Assembly (NCBI GenBank): GCA_017457105.1
Contig: JAFTIA010000104.1
Location: 1-64,000 of the forward strand
Source of the DNA: Lentisphaeria bacterium
Lineage (GTDB): Bacteria; Verrucomicrobiota; Lentisphaeria; Victivallales; Victivallaceae
Length of the DNA stretch: 64,000 bases
Direction of reading: 5' to 3'
The notes under the pieces are model-generated. The model saw only the letters and a program-made list of their open reading frames with translations. It did no database searches and was not told the DNA's origin. The position numbers and the translations under genes are program-made. Below, piece after piece: positions 51,913-61,924 of this stretch. Within the stretch, counting starts at the first letter, position 1. The number at the start of each line of letters is the position of its first letter.

Positions 51913-54284
51913 TATTTTTCCTTTTCCAGAGCCAGTCTGACGGCATCTTCAAATTTCTCAATAAAGTGGATGGTGACTTGTTCTTTGACTTCCTCCGGCA
52001 AATCTTCCGTATCTTTCCGGTTGGCTTCCGGCAAAAGGACCGTATGGATCCCTGCACGCAGGGCACCGATCACCTTTTCCCGGATGCCGCCCACGGCTGT
52101 AATGTGGCCCCGGAGATTGATTTCGCCAGTCATGGCAAGGCGGGGTTTGACCGCCCGCCCTGTTAGATGGGAAAGCAGTGCCGTCGCCAATGTGACCCCC
52201 GCTGACGGACCGTCTTTGGGTGTCGCCCCGTCCGGAACGTGGATATGAAAATTGTTTTCTTCAAAGTGTTCCGGCGCAATGCCCCACTTTTCCGCCTGAC
52301 TGCGGATGTAACTGTATGCGGCATTGGCACTTTCCTGCATGACTTTGCCGAGGGATCCGGTGAGTTTGAGTTCGCCTTTTCCGGGCATGGAAATCACTTC
52401 CACCGGGAGGACGGTGCCGCCGCAGCTGGTCCATGCCATGCCGGTGGCGCAGCCGACCTGCGGGGTCTTTTCCGCTTCGTCCATCAGGAACTTGCGGGGA
52501 CCCAGAAGTTCCCGGACCATTTCGGCATTGACGGAAACTTTGCTGTCCGGCGGGATCTCTCCGGAAACGATCTTGCGAGCCACTTTGCGGCACAACTGGC
52601 CCACCGTCCGTTCCAGCTGGCGGACCCCCGCTTCCCGGGTGTAATAGTTGATCAATTCATTGATGGCGGAAAGCCGGACGGTGATGCGTTTGGCACTCAA
52701 GCCGCACTGTTCCAGCTGCCGGGGAACCAGATGGCGTTTGGCGATCTCCCGCTTTTCAATGGCGGTGTAGCCGGGAAGTTCCACGATCTCCATACGGTCC
52801 CGCAGAGGACCGGGAATGGTTTCCAGCATGTTGGCTGTCGTCAGGAAAAAGACCCGGCTCAAATCATAATCCGCTTCCAGATAGTGATCCTGAAAAGCAC
52901 TGTTCTGTTCCGGATCCAGCACTTCCAGCAAAGCAGAGGCAGGATCCCCTTTGACATCGTGGGAAAGTTTATCGATTTCATCCAGCAGGAAGACGGGGTT
53001 GACGGTTCCTGCTCGTTTCATCCCCTGAATGATCCTGCCGGGCAGAGCCCCCACGTATGTGCGGCGGTGCCCCCGGATCTCTGATTCATCATGGACGCCG
53101 CCCAGTGCGGCCCGGATGAATTTCCGGTTCATGGCGCGGGCAATGGATTGCCCCAGAGAGGTTTTTCCCACGCCCGGAGGACCTGCAAGACAGAGGATGG
53201 GGGACTTCCGGTCCGGCTTGAGCTGGAGGACTGCCAGAAATTCCAGAATACGATCTTTTACTTCCTGCAAGCCGTAATGGTCTTCATCCAGAATTTTTGC
53301 CGCATGATTCAGGTCCAGAGTATCCATGGATTCCTCGGTCCACGGCACATCCAGCAACCATTGGATATAGGTGTAGGCAATATGGTATTCCGGCGCCGCC
53401 TGCGGGATCAGTTCCAGCCGGGCAAGTTCCTTGCGTACCATGGCTTCCACCTTTTCCGGAAGGCGTTTATTCTTCAATTTTTCCTCGATCATGGGGATAT
53501 CCGGATTGCCGAATTCCTCCCCCAGTTCCCGGCGGATGGCACGCAGCTGTTCTTTCAGGAAATATTCCCGCTGGGGCTGGCTCATGGCTTCGTGGACTTC
53601 GCTCTGGATCTGGTTGCCGAGATGGTGGACTTCCACTTCACGGTTCAGCCATTCCAGAAGCATGGCAGAACGCTGTTTGACCGATTTTTCATGCTGCAGC
53701 AGGACTTTTTCCGAGGTGGAAAAGTGATAGTTGTCCGCCAGAAGTTCCGTCAGGCGTTCCAGACTGCCCTGATTGGCCGCCGCCATGCGGAATTCTTCCG
53801 GGAGAGGCAGCTCTGCAAGCATCTGCTGCAGGGCTTTTGCCGTACCTGCCGCCTGATCCTGCGGGATGGAAACGGCATCGGAAATGCGGGGCTCGTAAAC
53901 AGAGCCCCGGCATTCGCTGATCTGGCAGTTCCGGAGATGCCGGATCCGTTTGAGGGAGCGGACCAGCACCCGGATCCCGCCATCGGGCAGGTTGACGACT
54001 TTGACGATCTTTGCCAGGATCCCAGTCTGCAACGCTTCTTCCTCTGCGCCGCAGTTGAAGCTGGGCAGTGCACGAACATCTTCATTGTCTTCAAAGGTGA
54101 TTTCGTGATAAACAGCAATCAGCCGGTCCCGGCGCATGGCAAGTTTCATGGCTTCGGTATTGGCTTCGCCCTGAACAGATATTTGCGTCAGGCTGTAGGG
54201 GAACAGCACCGGGGTGGGCAAAAGGATCATCGGGGCGAGCTGTTCAAACCCGCCTCCTGCAACTGTTACATTCAAGTTATCCAT
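51912..54284 (-). CDS. lon: ATP-dependent protease Lon
   Basis: A 790-residue AAA+ serine protease: N-terminal substrate-binding LON domain (~15-210; MILLPTPVLFPYS), coiled linker, Walker A GPPGVGKTSL (~365), Walker B VFLLDEIDKL, and a C-terminal protease domain with Ser in DGPSAGVTLA (~693) and Lys in GGIREKVIGALRAG. It degrades misfolded and regulatory proteins in the cytoplasm. It sits 43 nt after folC, and its stop is overlapped by the next start. Confidence 0.96.
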   Translation of the reverse strand: MDNLNVTVAGGGFEQLAPMILLPTPVLFPYSLTQISVQGEANTEAMKLAMRRDRLIAVYHEITFEDNEDVRALPSFNCGAEEEALQTGILAKIVKVVNLPDGGIRVLVRSLKRIRHLRNCQISECRGSVYEPRISDAVSIPQDQAAGTAKALQQMLAELPLPEEFRMAAANQGSLERLTELLADNYHFSTSEKVLLQHEKSVKQRSAMLLEWLNREVEVHHLGNQIQSEVHEAMSQPQREYFLKEQLRAIRRELGEEFGNPDIPMIEEKLKNKRLPEKVEAMVRKELARLELIPQAAPEYHIAYTYIQWLLDVPWTEESMDTLDLNHAAKILDEDHYGLQEVKDRILEFLAVLQLKPDRKSPILCLAGPPGVGKTSLGQSIARAMNRKFIRAALGGVHDESEIRGHRRTYVGALPGRIIQGMKRAGTVNPVFLLDEIDKLSHDVKGDPASALLEVLDPEQNSAFQDHYLEADYDLSRVFFLTTANMLETIPGPLRDRMEIVELPGYTAIEKREIAKRHLVPRQLEQCGLSAKRITVRLSAINELINYYTREAGVRQLERTVGQLCRKVARKIVSGEIPPDSKVSVNAEMVRELLGPRKFLMDEAEKTPQVGCATGMAWTSCGGTVLPVEVISMPGKGELKLTGSLGKVMQESANAAYSYIRSQAEKWGIAPEHFEENNFHIHVPDGATPKDGPSAGVTLATALLSHLTGRAVKPRLAMTGEINLRGHITAVGGIREKVIGALRAGIHTVLLPEANRKDTEDLPEEVKEQVTIHFIEKFEDAVRLALEKEK

Positions 54285-54327
54285 ATATCTCCTGTTGACT
54301 CTGCCGGGAAAAATCCGGCGTTAAAAA

Positions 54328-55617
54328 TTACAGATCAAAAACCGTTTCCGGCGCATATTCCCGCAGGACTTCCCCCACAAGGTACAGCGATCCCGCCGCC
54401 AGTACCGGCAAATTTCCGGCAAGGGCAAGTGCCGTTGCCTCTTTACTGTTTTCCGCTCCGGAGTACGGAGCAGCAGAGCCTGCGTCTTTTGCCATGTTTG
54501 CCAGATTTTCCGGCGTATGGCTGGGGCGGTCTGACTCAATGGGGGTAAAATACCAGTGCCCGGCCAGCGGCGCAAGCAATCGCAGATTTTCTGCCACATC
54601 CTTATCCTTGAATCCGGCAAAAACGACTGCGAATTTCTGCCCCGGATGGGCTTCCTGCATAGCTTGCACAAGTGCCGCCGCTCCGTCCGGATTGTGACCG
54701 CCATCCACCGTCAGGCGTTCATTTACCAGCTGACAGCGGCCCGGCCAGCGTGCTTCGCAAATGCCGTCCAGGGCTTTTTCCAGAGAAAAATCGAACTTTT
54801 CCGCCAGATAACGCAAAACCGGCACTGCCGTCCGGAAATTCCGCCGCTGCATGGCTCCTGCAAGATGCAGCCGTATTTCCCTGCCGCCATAGAAGAAGGA
54901 TTGATACAACCCCTGTTTATCACTGCGGTAAATTGCCTTTTCCCCCGTTGCCTCCGGATCCGGCCCGGCCATGGGGCAGTGGAGTTCAGCAGCTCTGGCG
55001 GCGATCACTTCCTTTGCCTCCGGAGCAAGAAAGCCAGTAAAGAGAGGAACTCCCTGCCGCAGGATCCCGGCTTTTTCTCCGGCGATCTCCCGCAGTGTTC
55101 CCCCCAGAAAATGCTCGTGATCCATGGCAATATTGGTGATGATATTGGCCAGCGGATTCACCACACTTGTGGCATCCAGCCTGCCGCCCATGCCGGTTTC
55201 CCAAATCACAAAGTCGGTTTCCGCCTCCTGAAAAATCAGAGCCGCCATGGCGGTGGTGACTTCAAAAAAGGTAGGACTTGCCCCCTCTTTCCGCATGGTT
55301 TCCGCCGCCGCATCCACCTTGCTGAAAGCCCGGGCAAGGGTTGCTTCATCCACCGATTTCCCGTTGACCCGGAACCGTTCCCGCACATCAATAAGGTGCG
55401 GCGATGAATAGAATCCAGTACGGAATCCGCAATGCCGCAATGCCGCTTCCAGCATAGCGCCCACAGAGCCTTTGCCGTTGGTTCCGGCGATATGCAGATA
55501 ATTCAGATCCAAAGGTGCGCCCGATCGTTCGAACAACACTGCAGTCTGATCCAGACCCAGTTTGATGCCGAACATACTCAGCCGGTCAAGCGCCTGCCGG
55601 ACTTCCGCCGGATTCAC
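54328..55617 (-). CDS. folC: Folylpolyglutamate synthase/dihydrofolate synthase
   Basis: A 429-residue Mur-ligase-type enzyme that adds glutamate to (dihydro)folate. P-loop AGTNGKGSVGAML (~40-52), YSSPHLIDVRERF, WETGMGGRLDATS and the late DGGHNPDGA are diagnostic. I place the start at GTG 55617, which overlaps the tolB stop as GTGA and has AAGGAG 4-5 nt upstream. A longer open frame to 55782 lacks homology. Second gene of the tolB-folC-lon-lolA-like operon. Confidence 0.93.
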   Translation of the reverse strand: MNPAEVRQALDRLSMFGIKLGLDQTAVLFERSGAPLDLNYLHIAGTNGKGSVGAMLEAALRHCGFRTGFYSSPHLIDVRERFRVNGKSVDEATLARAFSKVDAAAETMRKEGASPTFFEVTTAMAALIFQEAETDFVIWETGMGGRLDATSVVNPLANIITNIAMDHEHFLGGTLREIAGEKAGILRQGVPLFTGFLAPEAKEVIAARAAELHCPMAGPDPEATGEKAIYRSDKQGLYQSFFYGGREIRLHLAGAMQRRNFRTAVPVLRYLAEKFDFSLEKALDGICEARWPGRCQLVNERLTVDGGHNPDGAAALVQAMQEAHPGQKFAVVFAGFKDKDVAENLRLLAPLAGHWYFTPIESDRPSHTPENLANMAKDAGSAAPYSGAENSKEATALALAGNLPVLAAGSLYLVGEVLREYAPETVFDL

Positions 55618-56813
55618 CGGACTCCTTTCGACCAGCTGGGCATGGAAAGGTGGTTCCGGGTGATCAGGAGCTGACGGGCTTTGCCGGTCCAGGTGTCCAC
55701 AATAAAGAGAGAGGCACGGGGCCCGTCGGACCGTTTGCAGACCACCTGCCGGTTGTCCGGCCCCCATGAGGGCGATTCCCAACGGCCGGGGACGGTGGTG
55801 GCGCGCATATTTTCGCCGGTTTTCAAATCCAGTACTGCCAGAGTGTAACTGCCGCCGACAGTGGTGGCATAGATGATCTGGTCATCGTTGGACCAGTCCG
55901 GAGTGACCGCTTCCCGTCCCACGCTGGGCAGTTGTTTCGGAGTGCCGCCGGTCACCGGCACAGAATAGATCCGGGGGCGGCCGTTCTGGTCGCTGACAAA
56001 GCACACATTTTTCCCGTCCGGACTCCAGCAGGGGGAGGCTTCCACCGCCCGGCCTCTGGTAAGGCGCAGAAGTTTATTGCTGGCAAGCGGGCGCACATAC
56101 AGATCCACCTGATGATCCGGACTGAGGATCATGGCTACATTGTTTTTATCCGGGCTGACAGCCACGCCGGTATTCAAGCCGGGGAAAGAGGTGATGATCC
56201 GGCTTTGCAGGCGGGGGAAGAACCGGGTTTCCACGATTTCGGTTCTGGATTGGGCATAGCGTGTATAGGCAATGGATTTGCCGTCCGGGAACCAGCAGGG
56301 TTCCACGCAAAGACTGTTGAAACGGGTGACCTGCTTAATGTCATTGCCGTCAATATCGCAAGTGTAGATCTCTTTGATCCCCCGTGCGGTATCTGCACAG
56401 AAAGCGATGCGGGAAAAGCAGAGATTTTTGACATTGAAAAGTTTTTCCAGCAAGGTATCCACCAGCAGTTTGGCGGTTCTCCGTTCATCCGGGGAATGGA
56501 CGGTCCATGCCGCCAGCGGTGCGCCGCCCATGGCGACCTGCAAAGTGGTACGGCCTCCGGAACTGCTGCCGGTTATGGTGTAATCGGCATTGTCCTGATG
56601 GACCACATCAAACCAGCCGCAGGCTTTCAGGAAAGAGCCGACGGCGGCGGAAACATTGCTGTCTCCGGTGATCCCTTTGAAGTTCAAAGTGGGATTTTCC
56701 CGGACGCGTCCCTGGATACGCAACCCTTCTTCCGCTCCGGCACTTTCCGGAATTGCCGCCGCGCAGAAACACATTGCTGCAAGGCAAAGAAACAGATAAC
56801 GCAAATTCACCAT
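55614..56813 (-). CDS. tolB: TolB-like periplasmic beta-propeller protein
   Basis: A 399-residue exported protein with signal peptide MVNLRYLFLCLAAMCFCAAAIPESAGA, an N-terminal alpha/beta domain (~28-135) and a propeller of PD40 repeats (PCWFPDGKSIAYTRY, ASPCWSPDGKNVCFVSDQNGRPRIY, PDWSNDDQIIYAT). This is the domain order of TolB of the Tol-Pal outer-membrane system. No tolQRA or pal is in the window, so orthology is likely but unproved. GGGAGG precedes ATG; strong promoter upstream. Confidence 0.8.
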   Translation of the reverse strand: MVNLRYLFLCLAAMCFCAAAIPESAGAEEGLRIQGRVRENPTLNFKGITGDSNVSAAVGSFLKACGWFDVVHQDNADYTITGSSSGGRTTLQVAMGGAPLAAWTVHSPDERRTAKLLVDTLLEKLFNVKNLCFSRIAFCADTARGIKEIYTCDIDGNDIKQVTRFNSLCVEPCWFPDGKSIAYTRYAQSRTEIVETRFFPRLQSRIITSFPGLNTGVAVSPDKNNVAMILSPDHQVDLYVRPLASNKLLRLTRGRAVEASPCWSPDGKNVCFVSDQNGRPRIYSVPVTGGTPKQLPSVGREAVTPDWSNDDQIIYATTVGGSYTLAVLDLKTGENMRATTVPGRWESPSWGPDNRQVVCKRSDGPRASLFIVDTWTGKARQLLITRNHLSMPSWSKGVR

Positions 56814-56856
56814 AAAAACCTCCCTGAACGGATAGAATCCGGATATTGTTATATAT

Positions 56857-56885
56857 TTTATATACTATAGCACAGTTCGTGTCAA
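56857..56885 (-). promoter_or_regulatory. Promoter of the tolB-folC-lon operon
   Basis: On the minus strand TTGACA (56880-56885), 17 bp, TATAAA (56857-56862). Confidence 0.65.
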
Positions 56886-56971
56886 ATGCAATTGTTTTCC
56901 CGTGGTGTTTCAATACGGTTTCCGGAGAAAAAAATTTTGATGAAATGAAGTGTATTTTTTTGTCCGGACAG

Positions 56972-57000
56972 TTGCAGAAAAGGGGAATCCGGTGTAGATT
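56972..57000 (+). promoter_or_regulatory. Promoter of the PurF-like gene
   Basis: TTGCAG (56972-56977), 17 bp, TAGATT (56995-57000), 42 nt before the start. Confidence 0.5.
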
Positions 57001-57042
57001 AAAGGCACGACAAAATAGAACTGCAAGACACAGGAGCAAACT

Positions 57043-58461
57043 ATGGGCGGCTTTTTTGGAGTTGTATCCGACCATGATTGCGTGAGCGATCTTTTTTACG
57101 GAACTGATTATCATTCCCATTTGGGGACCCGCCGGGGCGGGATGGCGGTATCTTCTTCCGGAGGGATCTACCGCAAGATCCATGATATTTCCAGCGTGCC
57201 TTTCCGGGCGAAATTTGATTCGGATATCGACTCTTTCCGGGGCAATGCCGGGATCGGTGTGATCAGTGATACGGAGGATCAGCCGTTGACCATTACTTCC
57301 AAACATGGCACTTATGCCATTGTTACGGTGGGCAAAGTCGGCAACCTGCCGGAATTGGTCTCCAAAATTTTTGCCGAGGGCAATGCACATTTTGCGGAAA
57401 GCTGTGAAGGGGAAATCAATCCCACAGAGCTGATCGCCGCTTTGATCAACCGGGGGAACGATCTGGTGGACGGGATCGTGAAGGCCCAGGAGGCCATCAA
57501 GGGTTCCTGCTCCATGCTGATTTTGCACGATAACTTTGTGTATGCCGCCCGGGACCGTTACGGAAGAACCCCGGTGGAGATCGGCAGGAAAAAGGGGGCG
57601 TACGCCGTCAGTATGGAAAGTTCTGCTTTCCCGAATCTGGATTACACCTTCTGTCACGAACTGGGCCCCGGGGAGATCGTTCAGCTTTCCGCCAACGGCT
57701 TTGAGCAGAAAAAAGCCCCGGGCTGTACGCGGAAATTCTGTACCTTTTTCTGGGTTTATTACGGATACCCCTCTTCCACATACGAAGGCGTCAATTCCGA
57801 ATACGCCCGCTGGCGGAACGGGTCTTCTCTGGCAGAGGGCGATAAAGGGATGGAAATCGACTCTGTGTGCGGGATCCCGGATTCCGGTATTCCCCATGCC
57901 ATCGGGTACTCCTATGCCGCCGGGAAACCTTATTTGCGGACATTTGTAAAATACACGCCCACCTGGACGCGGTCTTTCATGCCCCAAAGTCAGAAGGTGC
58001 GGGAAAATATCGCCCGGATGAAGCTGATCCCGGTGAAAGAATTGATTGCCGGGAAGCGACTGCTTTTCTGTGACGATTCCATTGTGCGGGGGACCCAGCT
58101 CAAAGATACGGTCAAGCGTTTGTATGCAGGAGGAGCCAAAGAGATCCACATGCGTTCGGCCTGTCCTCCTCTGCTGTACGGCTGTCCCTTCCTGAATTTC
58201 TCCCGTTCCCGTTCCGAATTGGATCTGGCTGCCCGCCGTGCCATTGCTGCTCTGGAAAAGGGGGAGATCACTGCGGAAAAGATGGAAAAATACAAGGATC
58301 CGGAATCTGCAGAATACAAGGCTATGGTCGAATACATCCGCAAGGAGTTGAATTTGACCACGCTGAAATATCAGACGCTGGAACGGCTCCTGAATGCCAT
58401 CGGGCAGGATGCGGAGAACGTTTGCACCTATTGCTGGAATGGAAAAGATATTGATGCTTGA
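57043..58461 (+). CDS. PurF-like amidophosphoribosyltransferase homologue lacking the N-terminal cysteine
   Basis: A 472-residue protein with the PurF layout: Ntn glutaminase-like domain (~1-230; GRRGGMAV-like LGTRRGGMAV, GNAGIGVISD, GSCSMLILHD, RDRYGRTPV) and a phosphoribosyltransferase domain with PRPP loop LFCDDSIVRGTQ (~341-352). It starts MGGFFGVVS instead of MCGIxG, so the catalytic N-terminal Cys for glutamine hydrolysis is absent. ATG at 57043 follows AGGAG and no other start restores it. It may use free ammonia, partner with another glutaminase, or have another role. I recall a similar MGGFFG group in Bacteroides but cannot verify it here. Confidence 0.82.
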   Translation: MGGFFGVVSDHDCVSDLFYGTDYHSHLGTRRGGMAVSSSGGIYRKIHDISSVPFRAKFDSDIDSFRGNAGIGVISDTEDQPLTITSKHGTYAIVTVGKVGNLPELVSKIFAEGNAHFAESCEGEINPTELIAALINRGNDLVDGIVKAQEAIKGSCSMLILHDNFVYAARDRYGRTPVEIGRKKGAYAVSMESSAFPNLDYTFCHELGPGEIVQLSANGFEQKKAPGCTRKFCTFFWVYYGYPSSTYEGVNSEYARWRNGSSLAEGDKGMEIDSVCGIPDSGIPHAIGYSYAAGKPYLRTFVKYTPTWTRSFMPQSQKVRENIARMKLIPVKELIAGKRLLFCDDSIVRGTQLKDTVKRLYAGGAKEIHMRSACPPLLYGCPFLNFSRSRSELDLAARRAIAALEKGEITAEKMEKYKDPESAEYKAMVEYIRKELNLTTLKYQTLERLLNAIGQDAENVCTYCWNGKDIDA

Positions 58462-58486
58462 CAAAATATCTCTTCTGTGTTATATT
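58458..58486 (+). promoter_or_regulatory. Promoter of the tig-clpP operon
   Basis: TTGACA (58458-58463), 17 bp, TATATT (58481-58486). The -35 box includes the stop codon of the PurF-like gene. The leader contains a C/G hairpin (TCCCCCTGATCGGGGGA) near 58515. Confidence 0.75.
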
Positions 58487-58572
58487 ATTTGAAATGTATT
58501 TCATCGCGATTCTTCCCCCTGATCGGGGGAGGATTACAGAGAACCATTAGAAGCTGAAAGGTTTGTAAAGTC

Positions 58573-59877
58573 ATGGCCAAGTCATTTGCCGATGCGATTT
58601 CCATGGAAATCCGCTCCGATGTCCCCTGCCGCAAAGATTTTGTGTTCACCGTTTCTCCGGAAGCTCTCCGCAAGGAGTCTGCCCGCGCACTGCAGCGTGT
58701 CGCCATGGCGGTCAATATTCCGGGGTTCCGCCGCGGCAAGGCCCCTGCGGCTCTTCTCCAGAGCAAGTATGCCGGAGACATTGAAAACGAAGTCAAATGT
58801 ATGCTGGTTTACTTCGCTTACGATAAGATCGATGCCGCTGATGCCGGTGAAATGCTGAACTGCAATCTGGAAAAGGATATCCAGATCAGCAAAGATGCGG
58901 ATACTGTTTTCACCATGATCGCTGATATTGCTCCTGAATTTGAAGTGGGCGACTACAAGGCTCTGAAGGTGGATGTTGCCGCTGCGGAAGTCACTGATGA
59001 ACAGGTGGAAGAGCGGGTGAATTTCTACCGCACTATGTATGCCAACTATGCGGAAGTGGCCGAAACTGCCGCCGCCGGGGATATGCTGAAGGTCAATTAT
59101 ACCAGCGATTTCCCGATGCCGGAAGATGCTTCCGCTTCTTTGAAGCGCCAGCTCCAGGCCGAAGACGGCTATGTCTGGTTGAGCGAACCGGAAATCATTC
59201 CGGGCTCCATGGCTGCTCTGACCGGTGTGAAGGCCGGTGATGAACGCACCTTTGATGCTGTTTATGCCGAAGATTACCGCGAAGCCGCTCTGGCCGGCAA
59301 GACCGTGAAGTACACGGTGAAAGTTCTGACCGTCCAGCGCAAGAAGGATCTGACGGACGAAGAACTTTGCAGCAAGACCCAGGCTCCCTCCATGGATGAA
59401 TTCCGCAAGATGCTCCGCACTGCGCTGGAAAATGAAGCCAAGGGCCGCCGTCAGCAGGAACTCTCTGAAAAGATCTACGAAGAACTGGACAAGGCTGTGC
59501 CGCAGTTTGATCTGCCCCCGGCTATTCTGGCCAGCGAAACTTCCCGCGAACTCCGTAAGATCGCCAACGAGCTGGTGAAGAGTGCCGAAGATGCGGAAGC
59601 CTTCCAGAAAGATACCGCCAAGCACAATGAAGCCGCTGGGGAAGCCGCCAAAAAGACGTTGCGCCGCACCTTCATTCTGCGGAAGATCGCCCAGAAGGAA
59701 AACATCACTGTCGGTCAGGACGAAATCAATGCCCAGATCGGTAACATGAGCCGTTACTATGGCTACAAGCCCAACGAACTGCGTAATATGCTGGAAAAGA
59801 CCGGTGGCATGGGCGAATTGGAACTGGATATGATGAACGGCAAGGTGCTGGATTTCCTTGCCGGCATCTGCGGTTAA
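58573..59877 (+). CDS. tig: Trigger factor (ribosome-associated chaperone)
   Basis: A 434-residue protein. The ribosome-binding N-domain carries the signature NIPGFRRGKAP (~48-58). A reduced FKBP-like domain follows (~150-240; GDMLKVNYTSDF), then a helical C-terminal chaperone arm (~260-430). It shields nascent chains at the exit tunnel. Position before clpP and clpX is the classical tig-clpP-clpX order. Confidence 0.93.
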   Translation: MAKSFADAISMEIRSDVPCRKDFVFTVSPEALRKESARALQRVAMAVNIPGFRRGKAPAALLQSKYAGDIENEVKCMLVYFAYDKIDAADAGEMLNCNLEKDIQISKDADTVFTMIADIAPEFEVGDYKALKVDVAAAEVTDEQVEERVNFYRTMYANYAEVAETAAAGDMLKVNYTSDFPMPEDASASLKRQLQAEDGYVWLSEPEIIPGSMAALTGVKAGDERTFDAVYAEDYREAALAGKTVKYTVKVLTVQRKKDLTDEELCSKTQAPSMDEFRKMLRTALENEAKGRRQQELSEKIYEELDKAVPQFDLPPAILASETSRELRKIANELVKSAEDAEAFQKDTAKHNEAAGEAAKKTLRRTFILRKIAQKENITVGQDEINAQIGNMSRYYGYKPNELRNMLEKTGGMGELELDMMNGKVLDFLAGICG

Positions 59878-59906
59878 TGCACTGAACAACGGGGGGAGAG
59901 ATCGTT

Positions 59907-60506
59907 ATGAAAGATGTAAATTCCTATATGGTGCCGATGGTCGTGGAACAGACCGGTTCCGGCGAGCGGGGGTATGATATTTATTCCCGTCTTTTGAAGG
60001 ACCGGATCATTCTTCTGGGGACTCCGATCGATGACGAAGTTGCCAATCTGATCATTGCACAGCTGTTGTTTTTGCAGGCGGAAGATCCCAAGAAGGATAT
60101 TGACCTGTATATCAACAGTCCCGGGGGCAGCGTGACTGCCGGTCTGGCGATTTACGATACCATGCAGATCCTCTCCTGCGATGTCAAGACTTACTGCCTC
60201 GGTCAGTGCGCCTCCATGGGGGCGGTGCTGCTGGCGGCAGGGGCGGCGGGCAAGCGTTATGCGCTGCCTAATTCCCGTATTATGATCCATCAGCCCTGGG
60301 GCGGGGCGCAGGGGACGGCGTCGGATATCAATATTCAGGCCAAAGAGATCCTGCGTTTGCGTACCATGCTCAATGGGATCCTTGCCAATCACACCGGGCA
60401 GACACTGAAGAAGATCGCTTCCGATACGGATCGGGATTTCTTCATGTCCGCTGAAGAAGCAGTTGCTTATCATCTGGTGGATCAGGTTCTGACCCGGGGC
60501 GCATGA
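59907..60506 (+). CDS. clpP: ATP-dependent Clp protease proteolytic subunit
   Basis: A 199-residue serine protease with the catalytic triad Ser103 (CASMGAVLL), His128 (IMIHQP) and Asp173 (SDTDRDFF); the oxyanion loop NSPGGSV is at 70-76. It forms the tetradecameric chamber used with ClpX. It is 29 nt after tig, and a terminator separates it from clpX. Confidence 0.96.
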   Translation: MKDVNSYMVPMVVEQTGSGERGYDIYSRLLKDRIILLGTPIDDEVANLIIAQLLFLQAEDPKKDIDLYINSPGGSVTAGLAIYDTMQILSCDVKTYCLGQCASMGAVLLAAGAAGKRYALPNSRIMIHQPWGGAQGTASDINIQAKEILRLRTMLNGILANHTGQTLKKIASDTDRDFFMSAEEAVAYHLVDQVLTRGA

Positions 60507-60566
60507 TTTCAAGCGGGGATCGCCGGTTTTCCGTCGGTTCCCGCCGTGCTGTTCCGGCTGAGTGAG

Positions 60567-60611
60567 CCGTTCTCCTTTGTTCGGAAACAGCAGGAGAACG
60601 GTTTTCTTTTT
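60567..60611 (+). terminator. Terminator or attenuator between clpP and clpX
   Basis: 10-bp stem CCGTTCTCCT / AGGAGAACGG (60567-60576 with 60592-60601) followed by TTTTCTTTTTG. It should reduce read-through from clpP into clpX. Confidence 0.75.
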
Positions 60612-60640
60612 GTGTTTTTCTCGGAAGGACTTACAAAACT

Positions 60641-61924
60641 ATGAGCAAGTCAAAGATCATTTGTGCTTTTTGCGGGCGGCCGGAATCCAAAAATGTGATG
60701 ATCGCCCGCAGCGGCATTGAGGGCGTGGGGATCTGTACGGATTGCCTGCGTACCGGATATACCAACTTGTGTGCAGAAGAACCTGCGGGCCATGGGAAAG
60801 TTCCGGCAGAGATCCGGGCGCTGATCCGTGATATGCAGCTGCCCAAACCGGCAGATTTGAAGGCCAGTCTGGACAGTTACGTCATCGGGCAGGATCGAGC
60901 CAAAAAAACCTTGGCGGTGGCCGTTTACAATCACTACAAACGCCTCAAGGCCGGGTTGGAGAATGCGGAGGACGAGGCCGACGGTGTGGAGCTGGAAAAA
61001 AGCAATGTTCTGCTTCTGGGGCCCACCGGAAGCGGGAAAACGCTGCTTGCCAAGACCCTTGCCCGGATGCTGAATGTGCCTTTCTGTATTTGCGATGCCA
61101 CGACTCTTACGGAAGCCGGGTATGTGGGCGACGATGTGGAAAATATTCTTCTCCGTCTGGTTCAGGCGGCGGATTACGATGTGGAGCGGGCGCAGATCGG
61201 GATCATTTATGTGGATGAGATCGACAAAATTGCCCGGAAAACGGAAAATGTTTCCATTACCCGTGACGTTTCCGGCGAAGGTGTTCAGCAGGCTTTGCTG
61301 AAGATCCTGGAAGGAACTGTTGCCAATGTGCCGCCGAAAGGCGGGCGCAAACACCCCCAGCAGGAATATTTACAGGTGGATACCTCCAAAATCCTTTTTA
61401 TCTGCGGCGGTGCCTTTGTGGGGTTGGATAAGGTCATCCAGCGGCGGTGCGGCAAGCAGGTTTTGGGGTTCAAACGCCTTGCGGAAGACGGAGCGGACCG
61501 GAAAGCCGAAGCGGATGCCGAAGCACTCCGTACCAATCCTCTTGACTTCTGCGAGCCGGAAGATCTGATCCGTTTCGGTCTGATCCCGGAATTTGCGGGG
61601 CGTCTGCCGGTGATGGTGAATCTTTCCCCGCTGGATCGGGAAGCATTGATCCGGATTTTGACGGAACCCCGCAACTCTCTGGTCCGGCAGTATCAGAAGT
61701 TGATGAAGATGGAGGATGTGGAACTGGAATTTTCGCAGGATGCTCTGGAAGCCATTGCAGACAAGGCGGTGGAACGGGGTACCGGTGCCCGCGGTTTGCG
61801 TGCCATTATGGAAGATCTGATGCTTGATGTCATGTACTCTGTTCCCTCCGAAGGTCCTCTCCGGAAGATCCGGGTGGATGGCGGTGCTGTGCGTGGTGAA
61901 CACGCTCCGGAATTGGTGAAATGA
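60641..61924 (+). CDS. clpX: Clp protease ATP-binding subunit ClpX
   Basis: A 427-residue AAA+ unfoldase: N-terminal zinc finger with Cys8, Cys11, Cys32 and Cys35, Walker A GPTGSGKT (~127-134), Walker [11 protein letters not shown], sensor and pore segment GYVGDD, and a ClpP-docking loop region ahead of [11 protein letters not shown]. It unfolds substrates and feeds them to ClpP. The stop overlaps the next gene's ATG (ATGA), coupling ClpX to a protein kinase. Confidence 0.95.
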   Translation: MSKSKIICAFCGRPESKNVMIARSGIEGVGICTDCLRTGYTNLCAEEPAGHGKVPAEIRALIRDMQLPKPADLKASLDSYVIGQDRAKKTLAVAVYNHYKRLKAGLENAEDEADGVELEKSNVLLLGPTGSGKTLLAKTLARMLNVPFCICDATTLTEAGYVGDDVENILLRLVQAADYDVERAQIGIIYVDEIDKIARKTENVSITRDVSGEGVQQALLKILEGTVANVPPKGGRKHPQQEYLQVDTSKILFICGGAFVGLDKVIQRRCGKQVLGFKRLAEDGADRKAEADAEALRTNPLDFCEPEDLIRFGLIPEFAGRLPVMVNLSPLDREALIRILTEPRNSLVRQYQKLMKMEDVELEFSQDALEAIADKAVERGTGARGLRAIMEDLMLDVMYSVPSEGPLRKIRVDGGAVRGEHAPELVK

